From: G963678255 sp963678255
GTDB lineage: Bacteria; Cloacimonadota; Cloacimonadia; Cloacimonadales; WRIO01
NCBI GenBank assembly: GCA_963678255.2
Contig: OY782778.1
Location: 310,001-374,000, forward strand
DNA: 64,000 bases
Direction: 5' to 3'
This document shows positions 41,130-50,144 of this stretch, piece after piece. The notes below the pieces were generated by a model. It did no database searches, had not been told where the DNA came from, and was given only the letters and a program-made list of their open reading frames with translations. A program made the position numbers and the translations under genes. How positions within the stretch are numbered: the stretch's first letter is position 1; the number at the start of each line of letters is the position of its first letter.

Positions 41130-42920
41130 ATGTCAGGCTATACTGGAAAAGTAATCAGAGTAAATCTAACAAATCAGAGTATTTCAAAAGAGAGTTTAGA
41201 TTTAGATTTAGCAAAACAGTTTATTGGTGGTCGAGGTTTAGGGACAAAAATGTTTTGCAACGAAGTTGATCCTAAGGTAGAGGCATTAAGTCCAGAAAAC
41301 AAAATCTTCATAGCAACCGGTCCATTAACAGGGACATTTACCCCAACAGGTGGCAGATACATGGTGGTAACCAAATCACCATTAACAGGGACGATCGCTT
41401 CATCAAATTCAGGAGGGAAATGGGGAGCAGAATTAAAGTTTGCTGGATATGATGTGATCATTTTGGAAGGGAAAGCAGAAAAACCTGTCTATTTAAATAT
41501 TAATGATGAAGAAGTTACGATTAAATCAGCAGAATTTATATGGGGAAAGTTGGTAACTGAAGCCACAGATAAATTGAATGAAATTGAAGGTAGTCAGGCG
41601 AAGGTGCTAACCATTGGGCCAGCAGGAGAAAAGTTATCAAAAATTTCATGTATTATGAATGATTATGATCGTGCAGCAGGCAGATCGGGTGTTGGTGCAG
41701 TGATGGGGTCTAAGAATTTAAAGGCAATCGTAGTCAAAGGGACTCATCGTGTGGATATCTCTAAACCTGATGATCTCAAAGAATTATTAAAAACACTTCA
41801 AAAGAAACTCAAAGATAACGGAGTAACCGGTCAAGGTTTACCAACATATGGTACAGCAGTTTTAGTGAACATAATTAATGAAAACGGAGTATTTCCGGTT
41901 AATAATTTTCAGAAATCACAATTTGATTTAGCTGAAGACATATCAGGGGAAACATTATCAGAGAAATATCTAGTTCGTAAAAAGGGATGTTTTGCTTGTC
42001 CCATTGCATGTGGAAGACATGTAAAAATGGATGATGTTGAGGTTGGGGGACCTGAATATGAGACAATATGGGGATTTGGTGGAGATTGTGGTATCAACAA
42101 TATGGAATCGATCATAAAAGCCAATTTCTGGTGTAATGAATATGGTTTGGACACAATATCAGCATCCACAACAATAGCCGCAGCCATGGAGTTAGTAGAA
42201 AAAGGGAAGATATCTTTAGAAGAGCAGGGGAACACTCCTTTGAGATGGGGGAATAGTGAAGCTACAGTATATTGGACAAAGATGATGGGAAGCAGAGAAG
42301 GTTTAGGAGACAAATTAGCAGAAGGATCGTACCGTTTATGTGAGATGTATGGGATGCCTGAATTATCCATGTCCGTGAAGAAACAGGAGATCCCTGCATA
42401 TGATCCAAGAGGAATAAAAGGTCAGGGTTTAGCTTATGCCACTTCAAACCGAGGGGGATGTCATGTCAGAGCATACTTAATATCTCCTGAGATACTAGGA
42501 GCACCTGAGAAACTGGACCGATTATCTTATGAAAACAAACCTTTATGGGTAAAGATATTCCAAGATTTAACGGCTACTATAGATTCTTTGGGAACCTGTC
42601 TATTCACATCATTTGTTTTAAATGCAGAGGACTATGCCGATATGCTTAGTGCTGTGACAGGAAATGCTTATACCGCAGAAAGTATATTAAAAGCAGGAGA
42701 GAGAATTTGGAATTTAGAGAGAATCTTCAATTACAAATCAGGGTTAAGCTTTAAAGATGATACCTTACCAAACAGGTTATTACATGATCCTATCCCAGAA
42801 GGGCCATCCAAAGGGCATGTTTTTGAACTTGATCAATTACTACAGGATTATTATCTGTTAAGAGGTTGGGATTCTGAAGGAGCACCAACCAAAGAAAAAC
42901 TCATTGAATTAGGATTATAA
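41130..42920 (+). CDS. Aldehyde ferredoxin oxidoreductase (tungsten type)
   Basis: A 596-residue enzyme that oxidises aldehydes to acids with ferredoxin, or reduces acids in reverse, using a tungsten bis-pterin cofactor. 'MSGYTGKVIRVNL' is the usual N-terminus. 'FIGGRGLGTKMF' and 'ATGPLTGTFTPTGGRYMVVTKSPLTG' are cofactor-binding hallmarks. Cys287, Cys290 and Cys294 in 'CFACPIAC' with Cys490 in 'GTCLF' should bind the 4Fe-4S cluster. I chose the ATG at 41130 because AAAGGAGG ends 6 bases before it; an ATG at 41094 would add 12 poorly matching residues. Genes for a MoaD-like and a ThiF-like protein follow, as in other AOR operons. Confidence 0.95.
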   Translation: MSGYTGKVIRVNLTNQSISKESLDLDLAKQFIGGRGLGTKMFCNEVDPKVEALSPENKIFIATGPLTGTFTPTGGRYMVVTKSPLTGTIASSNSGGKWGAELKFAGYDVIILEGKAEKPVYLNINDEEVTIKSAEFIWGKLVTEATDKLNEIEGSQAKVLTIGPAGEKLSKISCIMNDYDRAAGRSGVGAVMGSKNLKAIVVKGTHRVDISKPDDLKELLKTLQKKLKDNGVTGQGLPTYGTAVLVNIINENGVFPVNNFQKSQFDLAEDISGETLSEKYLVRKKGCFACPIACGRHVKMDDVEVGGPEYETIWGFGGDCGINNMESIIKANFWCNEYGLDTISASTTIAAAMELVEKGKISLEEQGNTPLRWGNSEATVYWTKMMGSREGLGDKLAEGSYRLCEMYGMPELSMSVKKQEIPAYDPRGIKGQGLAYATSNRGGCHVRAYLISPEILGAPEKLDRLSYENKPLWVKIFQDLTATIDSLGTCLFTSFVLNAEDYADMLSAVTGNAYTAESILKAGERIWNLERIFNYKSGLSFKDDTLPNRLLHDPIPEGPSKGHVFELDQLLQDYYLLRGWDSEGAPTKEKLIELGL

Positions 42921-42997
42921 TATTAAATTAAGAGCAGATATTTATTTGAAAACTTATCAGATGAATATCTGCTTTAAATTTTTTACTGGAGAAAATC

Positions 42998-43222
42998 ATG
43001 AAAATAACAATAAAGTTATTCGCCACCTTTAGAATCGGGAGAGGAAAGATTATAGAAAAGGAGATTAGCCAAGAGACTAAAATCATGGATTTGATCGATG
43101 AATTAAACATTCCTGCTGATCAAGTAGCCATTTTATTGGTTAATGGATTAGACGGAAAGTTGGAGCAAATGCTAAATGAAAATGATACAATCTCGCTTTT
43201 TCCACCGGTTGGAGGAGGATAA
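42998..43222 (+). CDS. MoaD/ThiS-family sulfur carrier
   Basis: A 74-residue ubiquitin-like protein: 'MKITIKLFATFRIGRGK' (first strands), 'LIDELNIPADQVAILLVNG' and a C-terminal 'ISLFPPVGGG'. The terminal Gly-Gly is adenylated and thiocarboxylated in this family to supply sulfur for molybdopterin or thiamine. Between an AOR and a ThiF-like E1 gene, it most likely serves dithiolene formation for the tungsten cofactor. The gene ends one base before the E1 start, and the codons for VGGG double as the E1 ribosome-binding site. Confidence 0.9.
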   Translation: MKITIKLFATFRIGRGKIIEKEISQETKIMDLIDELNIPADQVAILLVNGLDGKLEQMLNENDTISLFPPVGGG

Positions 43223-43223
43223 G

Positions 43224-43901
43224 ATGAGTCGTTATAAGAGAAATGCTGATACAATCACATCAAAAGAGCAGGAAGAATTGAGGGTGAAAAGCGTTTGTAT
43301 TGTCGGGTGTGGGGGATTAGGAGAATACGTAGCCGAAATGCTTTGTAGAATAGGAATTGGAAATCTGAGCATAATAGATTATGATATCTTTGAAGAAAGC
43401 AATTTGAATCGTCAGATATTCTCTCATTCAGATAATTTAGGCAGATTTAAAGTGGGAGTTGCCAAAGAAAGATTATTACAGATAAATCCGGAGTTAAAGA
43501 TACAAGCCATTCATATAAAACTTGATGAAGAGAATGCTTCAGGGATAATTATTAATCATGATTTGGTAATAGATGCCCTTGATTCAATCCAAACAAGACA
43601 GATCTTACAGGAAAACTGTCGATTATCTGGTAAAATATTAGTGTCCGGTTCGATAGCGGGTTGGTATGGTCAAGTGACAGTTATTTATCCTCAGGATACA
43701 ACAAACAATTTATTTGGAGTAAAGCAAGCACAAGGTATAGAAATGAAATCGGGTAATCCTGCTTTCTCACCAGCATTGGTAGCCTCTATTCAAGTAGCAG
43801 AAAGCATAAAAATACTACTAAACAAAGGCAATATTCTCAGAAAAAAAATACTGTTTATTGATCTTTTAGAAAATGATTTTGAAATTATAGAGCTGAAGTA
43901 A
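43224..43901 (+). CDS. ThiF/MoeB/HesA-family E1-like adenylyltransferase
   Basis: About 225 residues. The ATP-binding loop is 'VCIVGCGGLGEYVAEMLCRIGIGNLSIIDYDIFEESNLNRQIF', including the Arg-Gln pair and the acidic 'IDYD'. 'LVIDALDSIQTRQIL' carries the Asp that orients ATP. Paired zinc cysteines (CxxC) found in E. coli MoeB and ThiF are absent. The enzyme should activate the C-terminus of the MoaD/ThiS-like protein encoded just before it. The ATG at 43224 follows GGAGGAGGAT; an in-frame upstream start at 43176 would overlap the carrier gene. Confidence 0.9.
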   Translation: MSRYKRNADTITSKEQEELRVKSVCIVGCGGLGEYVAEMLCRIGIGNLSIIDYDIFEESNLNRQIFSHSDNLGRFKVGVAKERLLQINPELKIQAIHIKLDEENASGIIINHDLVIDALDSIQTRQILQENCRLSGKILVSGSIAGWYGQVTVIYPQDTTNNLFGVKQAQGIEMKSGNPAFSPALVASIQVAESIKILLNKGNILRKKILFIDLLENDFEIIELK

Positions 43902-43981
43902 AAATTATAAAGAGTATTTATAAAAGTCTATAGTTACCCAGAAAGACAAAAAATTGTACAGACACTCAGAGCTATTCTCTA

Positions 43982-44659
43982 TTAAAATTTATTCGATTTA
44001 GTATTTTCAATATATACATCGAGGGAATTAACTAACCCTCTAAGTGTTTTAGATATTGTTTCACTTAGAGCGGTTTTATATGCAAAAAAAAATACATCAA
44101 CAGAATCGAAAACAGTAAATGAATGTACTTTACCTTTTTGGACTAAATCTATAACTTCTACTTCAAATTTTAATGTACACTTAGTTGTAGTAGTTCCGGC
44201 ACTATGCATTCCAGTAGTCGGGTTAATAAATCCAGGGTTATAATGGGTTTCTTGACCAATCGTTGTTTTCTTTAAAAGAATAAGATAATTATTCTGATTT
44301 TGGATTATTTTATCCTGATAAAGTTTATTGTCAAATTCAATTTGATTATAGAAATCATATGTAAGGCTGTCCATATCAATAGTTGAGACATTAGAATTGG
44401 GGAATTTGTTATGAATTCTCTGAGCAAGGGAGTCTGTTAGAATTTTGCTAAAATTTTGGTTATTGGAATATAGTGTATTATAAGATTTTACAAATTCTTC
44501 CAATTTTACATCATCGCTACATGCTACAATCAAGTTAGCGTTTCTGATATTTTCTGGATGGTAGTCCTTATCAATAAAAGTAGTATTAACTTGTAGAGTC
44601 GCACAACCTGTCAGAATAAAAGTGATTAAAACTAAAAGTAAAATACATATTTTTTTCAT
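43982..44659 (-). CDS. Lipoprotein of unknown function (225 aa)
   Basis: A 225-residue protein with a lipoprotein signal (MKKICILLLVLITFILTGC, lipobox Cys19). The rest has an alternating helix-strand pattern: 'NANLIVACSDDVKLEEFVKSYN', 'FSKILTDSLAQRIHNKFPNSNVSTIDMDSL', 'NYLILLKKTTIG', then 'CTLKFEVEVIDLVQKGKVHSFTVFDSVDVFF'. This resembles lipoproteins that help assemble or regulate envelope complexes, but I cannot name a family. Monocistronic, AGAGGTAGATA before the ATG. Confidence 0.65.
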   Translation of the reverse strand: MKKICILLLVLITFILTGCATLQVNTTFIDKDYHPENIRNANLIVACSDDVKLEEFVKSYNTLYSNNQNFSKILTDSLAQRIHNKFPNSNVSTIDMDSLTYDFYNQIEFDNKLYQDKIIQNQNNYLILLKKTTIGQETHYNPGFINPTTGMHSAGTTTTKCTLKFEVEVIDLVQKGKVHSFTVFDSVDVFFFAYKTALSETISKTLRGLVNSLDVYIENTKSNKF

Positions 44660-44887
44660 TATCTACCTCTTATAAACAGCTATTAAATTTTAATGCAATT
44701 TTTGTCAAGAATCTAATATTATTTTTCGTTTATCACCATCATAGAATAGCTGTATTTCACAAAGCTATTAATGACGATTAAATTAAACTATTCATTGATT
44801 TAGTTAAACTTGTCTAGATGATAAGAAAAAAGATTGTAGTTTTTTAAGAAAAGTTATACTAATAGATTAAAAGGATAGGGGGAATAG

Positions 44888-45406
44888 ATGCAGAATCCTC
44901 AAGAGTTAGAAAAAGAGTTTTTGGAATTAGTCTATTTAAATTTGGGGATTGTCCGTAAGATCGTTTGTTTATATGCAGATCAACCATCAGATAAAGCAGA
45001 TCTCGAGCAAGAAATCTTGTTACAACTTTGGAAATCATATCCAACTTTTAAAGGATTATCAAAATTTGAGACCTGGATGTATCGAGTTTCATTAAATACT
45101 GCTATGTTACATATAAAAAAAGTAAAAAAACCTATACAAATATTTAAAGTATTGATTGAGAATCAGCCAATCTTGAATTATGAAGAAAATGAATATTATG
45201 ATGAAAACAGAAGAATCATGGGGACTTGTATCAACTTATTAAATAATATAGAGAAAGCTATTTTGCATTTGTATTTTGATAAGCACAATTATCAAGAGAT
45301 AGGGAATATACTTGGTATCTCTTCAAAGAATGTAAATGTTAGGATGCATCGAATCAAAGAGAAATTAAAAAAACATATCCAAATCAGTTTATTGGAGGAA
45401 TCATGA
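44888..45406 (+). CDS. ECF-type RNA polymerase sigma factor
   Basis: A 172-residue sigma-70 family factor. Region 2 is 'KADLEQEILLQLWKSYPTFKGLSKFETWMYRVSLNTAMLHIKK' and region 4 'LLNNIEKAILHLYFDKHNYQEIGNILGISSKNVNVRMHRIKEKLKK', with no region 3 between, as in ECF factors. AGGGGGAA precedes the ATG. It overlaps the next gene, a four-helix membrane protein, by 4 bases, so the second gene probably holds it inactive until a signal arrives. Confidence 0.93.
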   Translation: MQNPQELEKEFLELVYLNLGIVRKIVCLYADQPSDKADLEQEILLQLWKSYPTFKGLSKFETWMYRVSLNTAMLHIKKVKKPIQIFKVLIENQPILNYEENEYYDENRRIMGTCINLLNNIEKAILHLYFDKHNYQEIGNILGISSKNVNVRMHRIKEKLKKHIQISLLEES

Positions 45407-46059
45407 TAGAAGAAGAAAGCCTAGTCAAAGAAAAGATAATGCAAATCATTCATAAGAAAAACAAACACAGCCAACTTTGCTTTGAACGAGATAATCTGAA
45501 TTATTTATCAATTTGTGTATTAGATCTCATTTTATTAGGGATTTATTTTAGTAAGAGTTTTTCAAGTCCTATCTTAACATACATTGGATTGATAACAGGA
45601 TTTTTATTATTATTTACAACAAGTTTTAGTCTTTATAATTTATTAAAATTCCAAAAATTCAAGCAAATGGATATTTCAATAGCTGATATCGTGGAACAGC
45701 AGAGCAGGTATTTTAATCGAGAGTATCAGATATGGTTAATAATCAAGCCAATATCTATCTTGATATTTACTTTTTTTTTATCGGCAATAATGGATATGAA
45801 AGAAGGGTCTTTCAAGATTGTGAATAAAGGCATATATGTAGGGATTTATGCCTCTCTATATTTAATTGGTTATTTAACAAGTAGAGTAATTAGTCAGAAT
45901 TATGTGGATGAATATATTAAAACCTTAAGAGCGATGCAACAAGAGATTATGTTAGAGGAGGCAATTTCTGCAAAGAAGAAAACAAAGTTATTTGTATTGT
46001 TTTTTATCACCATATTGTTATTAATTACTTTGATACTAATTTTTTTAAAATATCTATAA
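45403..46059 (+). CDS. Four-helix membrane protein, probable anti-sigma partner
   Basis: A 218-residue protein with hydrophobic segments at about 37-55, 58-78, 116-134 and 140-155, and a fifth at 196-216. A basic cytosolic segment (residues 1-32) precedes the first helix and another charged region (158-195) the last. It has no zinc-binding HxxxCxxC motif of ZAS-type anti-sigmas. The assignment rests on its 4-base overlap with the sigma factor gene and its membrane topology; the sequence itself matches no family I know. Confidence 0.6.
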   Translation: MIEEESLVKEKIMQIIHKKNKHSQLCFERDNLNYLSICVLDLILLGIYFSKSFSSPILTYIGLITGFLLLFTTSFSLYNLLKFQKFKQMDISIADIVEQQSRYFNREYQIWLIIKPISILIFTFFLSAIMDMKEGSFKIVNKGIYVGIYASLYLIGYLTSRVISQNYVDEYIKTLRAMQQEIMLEEAISAKKKTKLFVLFFITILLLITLILIFLKYL

Positions 46060-46188
46060 ATAAAGCCATTGGATTTGTCATTCCTGAAGGTAAGCTCTAT
46101 AAAAATATTAATGAAATGGTGAAGAGAACCAGCTTGGACATCAATTTTCTTAAAGTATTGATTGGTATAACTCTGCAAAGCAGTTCAT

Positions 46189-47646
46189 TTATTTACAGCT
46201 AATATCAGGCATTTCAGGAGAATATTCTGAATCTAGCTCTGCAAGTTGCTGTCTGATAATAGCTCTTTTTTGTAAAGCAGGATTTAAAACAAATTCTCTA
46301 AAATCGTTAACAGAAATATCTTTGCTTCTTTCAACATGGGGAAATATGATTTTAAGGTAGGCTGAACACATTTTTTTAACTGCTTTTGTATCTCGAGTAT
46401 CTGCACTGGAAGGTATAGTTAACATCTCTTCCACTATCTGATAATATATTTGATCTTTTCTTAAACAGTGCATAATTTCAGAATAATATTCAGAATTGAG
46501 TGCTAATCCTTTAATCTTCAGGTCTTCATTAAATCGAAAGATATGCCATCCTTCAATAAAACCATGAATTCGGTCAACAAAAGCTGAAGAATGGAAAAAG
46601 TCTGGAAGCCCTGTGAGAAAATTTCTATAACGAGGTCTTAATCTATGATCCAGTTTGATGTTTCCTAACATCATTAATCCGCAATCGGAGCGACTGGAAT
46701 AATTTCCTACAGCAATTTTACCATTTTCAAGATAGTTTTTAAAGGCACCCAGTATTTCTTCTTCTCTGGAAAAACTTAGTGTTTCGATTTCATCCAATGC
46801 AATAAAATCATAGTGATGTATTATACCCGGTGCTTTGGTGGAAATATTGTAAAACAGCCCTGCTCGAGTGATTATCCCACCACTGACAGTCCAATTATAC
46901 TTTGATATATTGTTATATACAAAAGATTTCCCAGTTCCCTTCGGAGCTAATTCAATCATGTTAAGATTGGGCTCTACATAAACAAGTAAACGTGAAAGTA
47001 GCATCATTTTCTTATTTAGGTCAAAATATTTGTTTTGTTTTGGATCGGAATAATCAGGATTGAATTCCATGGTTCTTATCAGTAAATCAATCCATTCCAA
47101 GGTATTAAATTCTCTTCTTGATTGTTTAAAATATTCTAAATCAACGGTATATGGTTTAAATGGATTAAAATCCGTAAGAACTACATAACCTTTACTTCCA
47201 TTTTCTGGGGGTTGATACTTTAAATCAAGGATTCCCCAGACTTCACCCTCATGTAAATGATCAAGAATATTCTGTGCGATATCAAGTGAAATAAGCCCTT
47301 CTTTAAACCCTATCCTAAGGTCAGGAATAGAAAAACTCATTCTACCATTGAGAAGATCTGTTTGTACAATTAATCTGGACAAAATCTGTATGGGTTGTTG
47401 GGTATGTAATAGTTTTAGTCTGATATTTAAACCTCTGTGAGGCACTTTTTCATTTAAAAATTTCAGACAGGTTTCCCTGTCAAAAGAATCATTCTGGGAA
47501 AAGGCTTTAATGATCCAGTCTTTAAGAAATGAAGGAATATTGTATCCTGAAAAAACATTATTAAAATCTGAGTTTTTAAGCAAAGATTCCCAAGGAAATA
47601 CTTTTCTTATTTTTTGATCTAAAACACAACTAACGGAACTATTCAT
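46189..47646 (-). CDS. BrxL-like AAA+ protein lacking the Lon protease domain
   Basis: A 485-residue protein whose core matches BrxL of BREX phage-defence systems: 'NMIELAPKGTGKSFVYNNIS' (Walker A), 'VSGGIITRAGLFYNISTKAPGIIHHYDFIALDEIETL' (Walker B, DE), then 'GAFKNYLENGKIAVGNYSSRSDCGLMMLGNI'. BrxL is usually near 680 residues with a Lon-like C-terminal domain; this one has no Ser-Lys protease region, like the shorter TIGR02688-type relatives. BrxL forms DNA-translocating rings in studied systems. It is the last gene of a four-gene operon, 8 bases after a BrxD-like ATPase gene. Confidence 0.8.
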   Translation of the reverse strand: MNSSVSCVLDQKIRKVFPWESLLKNSDFNNVFSGYNIPSFLKDWIIKAFSQNDSFDRETCLKFLNEKVPHRGLNIRLKLLHTQQPIQILSRLIVQTDLLNGRMSFSIPDLRIGFKEGLISLDIAQNILDHLHEGEVWGILDLKYQPPENGSKGYVVLTDFNPFKPYTVDLEYFKQSRREFNTLEWIDLLIRTMEFNPDYSDPKQNKYFDLNKKMMLLSRLLVYVEPNLNMIELAPKGTGKSFVYNNISKYNWTVSGGIITRAGLFYNISTKAPGIIHHYDFIALDEIETLSFSREEEILGAFKNYLENGKIAVGNYSSRSDCGLMMLGNIKLDHRLRPRYRNFLTGLPDFFHSSAFVDRIHGFIEGWHIFRFNEDLKIKGLALNSEYYSEIMHCLRKDQIYYQIVEEMLTIPSSADTRDTKAVKKMCSAYLKIIFPHVERSKDISVNDFREFVLNPALQKRAIIRQQLAELDSEYSPEMPDISCK

Positions 47647-47654
47647 AGATTATC

Positions 47655-48944
47655 TTACAGCTCATTAAACAGTTCTGACAAAGGCGTTTCAGTAAACCCT
47701 TTTCCTTGAAATCCAATAATTTCTTCATCTTCTTCAGCTAAATCATATTCCTTAACTTTTTGTTCTTTGACCGAGCTACTTAATTCTCCTCTGCAAGCAT
47801 AGATATCCAAGATTTCAATTAACATCCGAATCGTTATCCTCACAGGTTTCAATTCAGGCCTAATCATACATTCCACTTGCTCCAACAGATTTTCCTCAGC
47901 CGGTTTTACCCATGGAATTGCTTGTTGATGAATCTGTAAAACTGCTTGAAAGAGTTCATGATACTGGCTTTTCTGAATTGGATTTAAAGTTAGATTCTTA
48001 TTATTTTTTACAGATAGATTAAAGAATTGGTTAAGTTTGTAAGCAAATTCAGCACTTAATTTTTGGTTAGCATATTCTGGTATTTTTTGAGAATCATTCT
48101 TTTTATTGAAAAAAACATCAGTTTGCAATGTTTTCGCTGAAGCCACTAAGGTATATATTGGTAAATCATGTTCATTACCCCAATTTAGCAAATATGACAG
48201 ATTAAGATAAGAATTCATTCTTCCCATCTTTCCCATTTTTCCAATAAGTTCAGCTTCATCCAAAAGAATTACCCATCCATTGAATCCTAAAATTTTCAAC
48301 AAATAAGAAAAGAATTCCATAAAACATATTGAATAATCTTTTACATTAAATTTAGGCATTGATTTCATTTCTTTGCCTAATTGTTTTTTGCATATAGATT
48401 TTGAAGAAACCCAATAATTACTATTTCCAATCAGGCCGTTATAGAGCATGATCATCTCATCAGCATCTCGAAAACTTAGTAAAGCTCTTAATATATAGGC
48501 TGGAAATGGATGTGATATTTTATTTGCGACTTCAATCAATCTATCAGTAAAATCAATAGGAAGATTATCAGAAATCAGATGATTCATCAAACCTGGAATC
48601 TTGTAGAATGGGGTCAACACCTGCCCTGCTAATTGTGGCATTAAGGATTTTAGATTATTAAGACCTAAATCACGGTTTATAGTATAATAACTTACAGCAA
48701 AATTCTGTTTCATAACATGTTGTTCTATCATTTTGAGAAAATGTGTTTTTCCTTGTCCATATTCACCCCAAATAATTCTGCCTTTGGGATGCTTATCCAT
48801 TTTCAATTCGAGCAAATCATCATCAATTTGTGAGGTAATCTTGCTTCTCAGATCTGGAAGTTTTTCCATTATTAATCGGGAAGGAATACCTGCTCTTAAA
48901 GATTCTAAAAGCAGAATGTTATTAATTTCATTATTATCTATCAT
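47655..48944 (-). CDS. BrxC/BrxD-family P-loop ATPase (second of the operon)
   Basis: A 429-residue protein. The start 'LLLESLRAGIPSRLIMEKLPDLRSKI' followed by 'GRIIWGEYGQGKTHFLKMIEQHVMKQNFAVSYYTINRD' is the pattern of the DUF2791/BrxD group (PF10923). Walker A is GEYGQGKT, near residue 60, and Walker B 'GWVILLDEAELIG', near 225. BrxD accompanies type 2 and type 6 BREX, where its role is not settled. This protein ends in acidic residues. It has GGAAGG before its ATG and a 4-base gap from the preceding ATPase gene. Confidence 0.82.
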   Translation of the reverse strand: MIDNNEINNILLLESLRAGIPSRLIMEKLPDLRSKITSQIDDDLLELKMDKHPKGRIIWGEYGQGKTHFLKMIEQHVMKQNFAVSYYTINRDLGLNNLKSLMPQLAGQVLTPFYKIPGLMNHLISDNLPIDFTDRLIEVANKISHPFPAYILRALLSFRDADEMIMLYNGLIGNSNYWVSSKSICKKQLGKEMKSMPKFNVKDYSICFMEFFSYLLKILGFNGWVILLDEAELIGKMGKMGRMNSYLNLSYLLNWGNEHDLPIYTLVASAKTLQTDVFFNKKNDSQKIPEYANQKLSAEFAYKLNQFFNLSVKNNKNLTLNPIQKSQYHELFQAVLQIHQQAIPWVKPAEENLLEQVECMIRPELKPVRITIRMLIEILDIYACRGELSSSVKEQKVKEYDLAEEDEEIIGFQGKGFTETPLSELFNEL

Positions 48945-48948
48945 AGTA

Positions 48949-50136
48949 TTAACCTTCCAAAGAATGATTTTGACTGTGTTTGATTATTAAAGATCTGAAA
49001 TCGGTGTAATGGGTAGTTGAAGAAACACTATTTTCTTCAACAGGAGTCTGGTTAAACTGAGTTTGACTGAAAAGGTCTTTAAGAAGATTGTCGAGTTCTT
49101 CCATTTTACCCTCATTGATAAGGAGCTTCATGATGAGATTAGCATCTATAAGGTCAGCATAAGGATTTATAACTGTTTTCTGAGAGTAGCAAGGCTGAAT
49201 CCTCATCCAAAGTGCATGATAGCTCTCAAAACCATATTTCTCATTAGTAATCATATCTGTATGAGTTGAGATGACAATCAAAAAGTTTTTTAAAAAATCC
49301 AGATCATCAATCAGTTGTCGAAGTAATTCATAAAGATCATTTCTTTTTAAAGAGGTGTAGTTAATTTGGGATTCAAATGAGGGTAGTACAGATTCAAACT
49401 GATCAAATAGCAAAACAAGACCCTGATAATTAGCCAATTTGATGATTTCTGAAAAAGAATAAAGCCAAATTCTAGCATTTTGTTTATTGATCTTTTCAAA
49501 AAGCTGGCATTGTCTTTTCTCAATATTATCGAGTTTTTCACCTAAAAGCCATTTCTGTAAAGGAACTAAGATCATTTGATCATTTTCTGAAAGAGCTTCC
49601 ATATATCGCATTAAAAATAGTTTAAATGAAAAGCTGATATCCAAATCTTTCACAATTTGATTAATAACTTTCCTAATAGATTGTTTTGCTGAATATAAGG
49701 GAGCAGACTCTTTTTCACAAATAAAATTGCAGAGATTGATGTCTAAATTATCTGAGAAATCTTCATAACCTAAAAGAAGCAGTATGTTGTTTAGCAATTC
49801 TTGATTAAAACGCACAAAATTAAATGATTCAGTTATCTTTTTGTAAAGAGAAACTATATCCGTAATCTTAAAATCAATTTTCCCAACATTCATACTGACT
49901 ACAAGAAAATTGTTTTTTTGTGCGATATGATTTAGAAATAGCAAGTAATGAGATTTTCCGGTAAAATGATCTCCATAAAGGATTTTAACTTTACATCCCC
50001 CATGATTGATAATTTTATCCAGACAATAGTGTTCCATATTATCAAGCCAATCATTTTTTAAAGTCAATAACTCAATAGCTTCATTGCTTTCTGGAGGAAT
50101 ACCTTTCTTGAGATGTAAAAGATCATTTTGATTCAT
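48949..50136 (-). CDS. BrxC/BrxD-like P-loop ATPase (first of the operon)
   Basis: A 395-residue ATPase that shares the plan of the next gene but is diverged. Walker A is 'YGDHFTGKSHYLLFL' (near residue 55), followed by 'NNFLVVSMNVGKIDFK', and Walker B is 'GLVLLFDQFESVLP', where Gln replaces the second acidic residue (DQFE instead of DEAE). That change may weaken hydrolysis and suggests a regulatory or structural role beside the second ATPase. A sensor-like 'NFLIVISTHTDM' follows. It lies 8 bases after the first gene of the operon. Confidence 0.75.
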   Translation of the reverse strand: MNQNDLLHLKKGIPPESNEAIELLTLKNDWLDNMEHYCLDKIINHGGCKVKILYGDHFTGKSHYLLFLNHIAQKNNFLVVSMNVGKIDFKITDIVSLYKKITESFNFVRFNQELLNNILLLLGYEDFSDNLDINLCNFICEKESAPLYSAKQSIRKVINQIVKDLDISFSFKLFLMRYMEALSENDQMILVPLQKWLLGEKLDNIEKRQCQLFEKINKQNARIWLYSFSEIIKLANYQGLVLLFDQFESVLPSFESQINYTSLKRNDLYELLRQLIDDLDFLKNFLIVISTHTDMITNEKYGFESYHALWMRIQPCYSQKTVINPYADLIDANLIMKLLINEGKMEELDNLLKDLFSQTQFNQTPVEENSVSSTTHYTDFRSLIIKHSQNHSLEG

Positions 50137-50144
50137 ATTATTTC

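Noticed and set aside
42928..43110. 60-codon minus-strand frame
   Set aside because: Antisense to the MoaD/ThiS-like gene, which has a clear start, site and family match.
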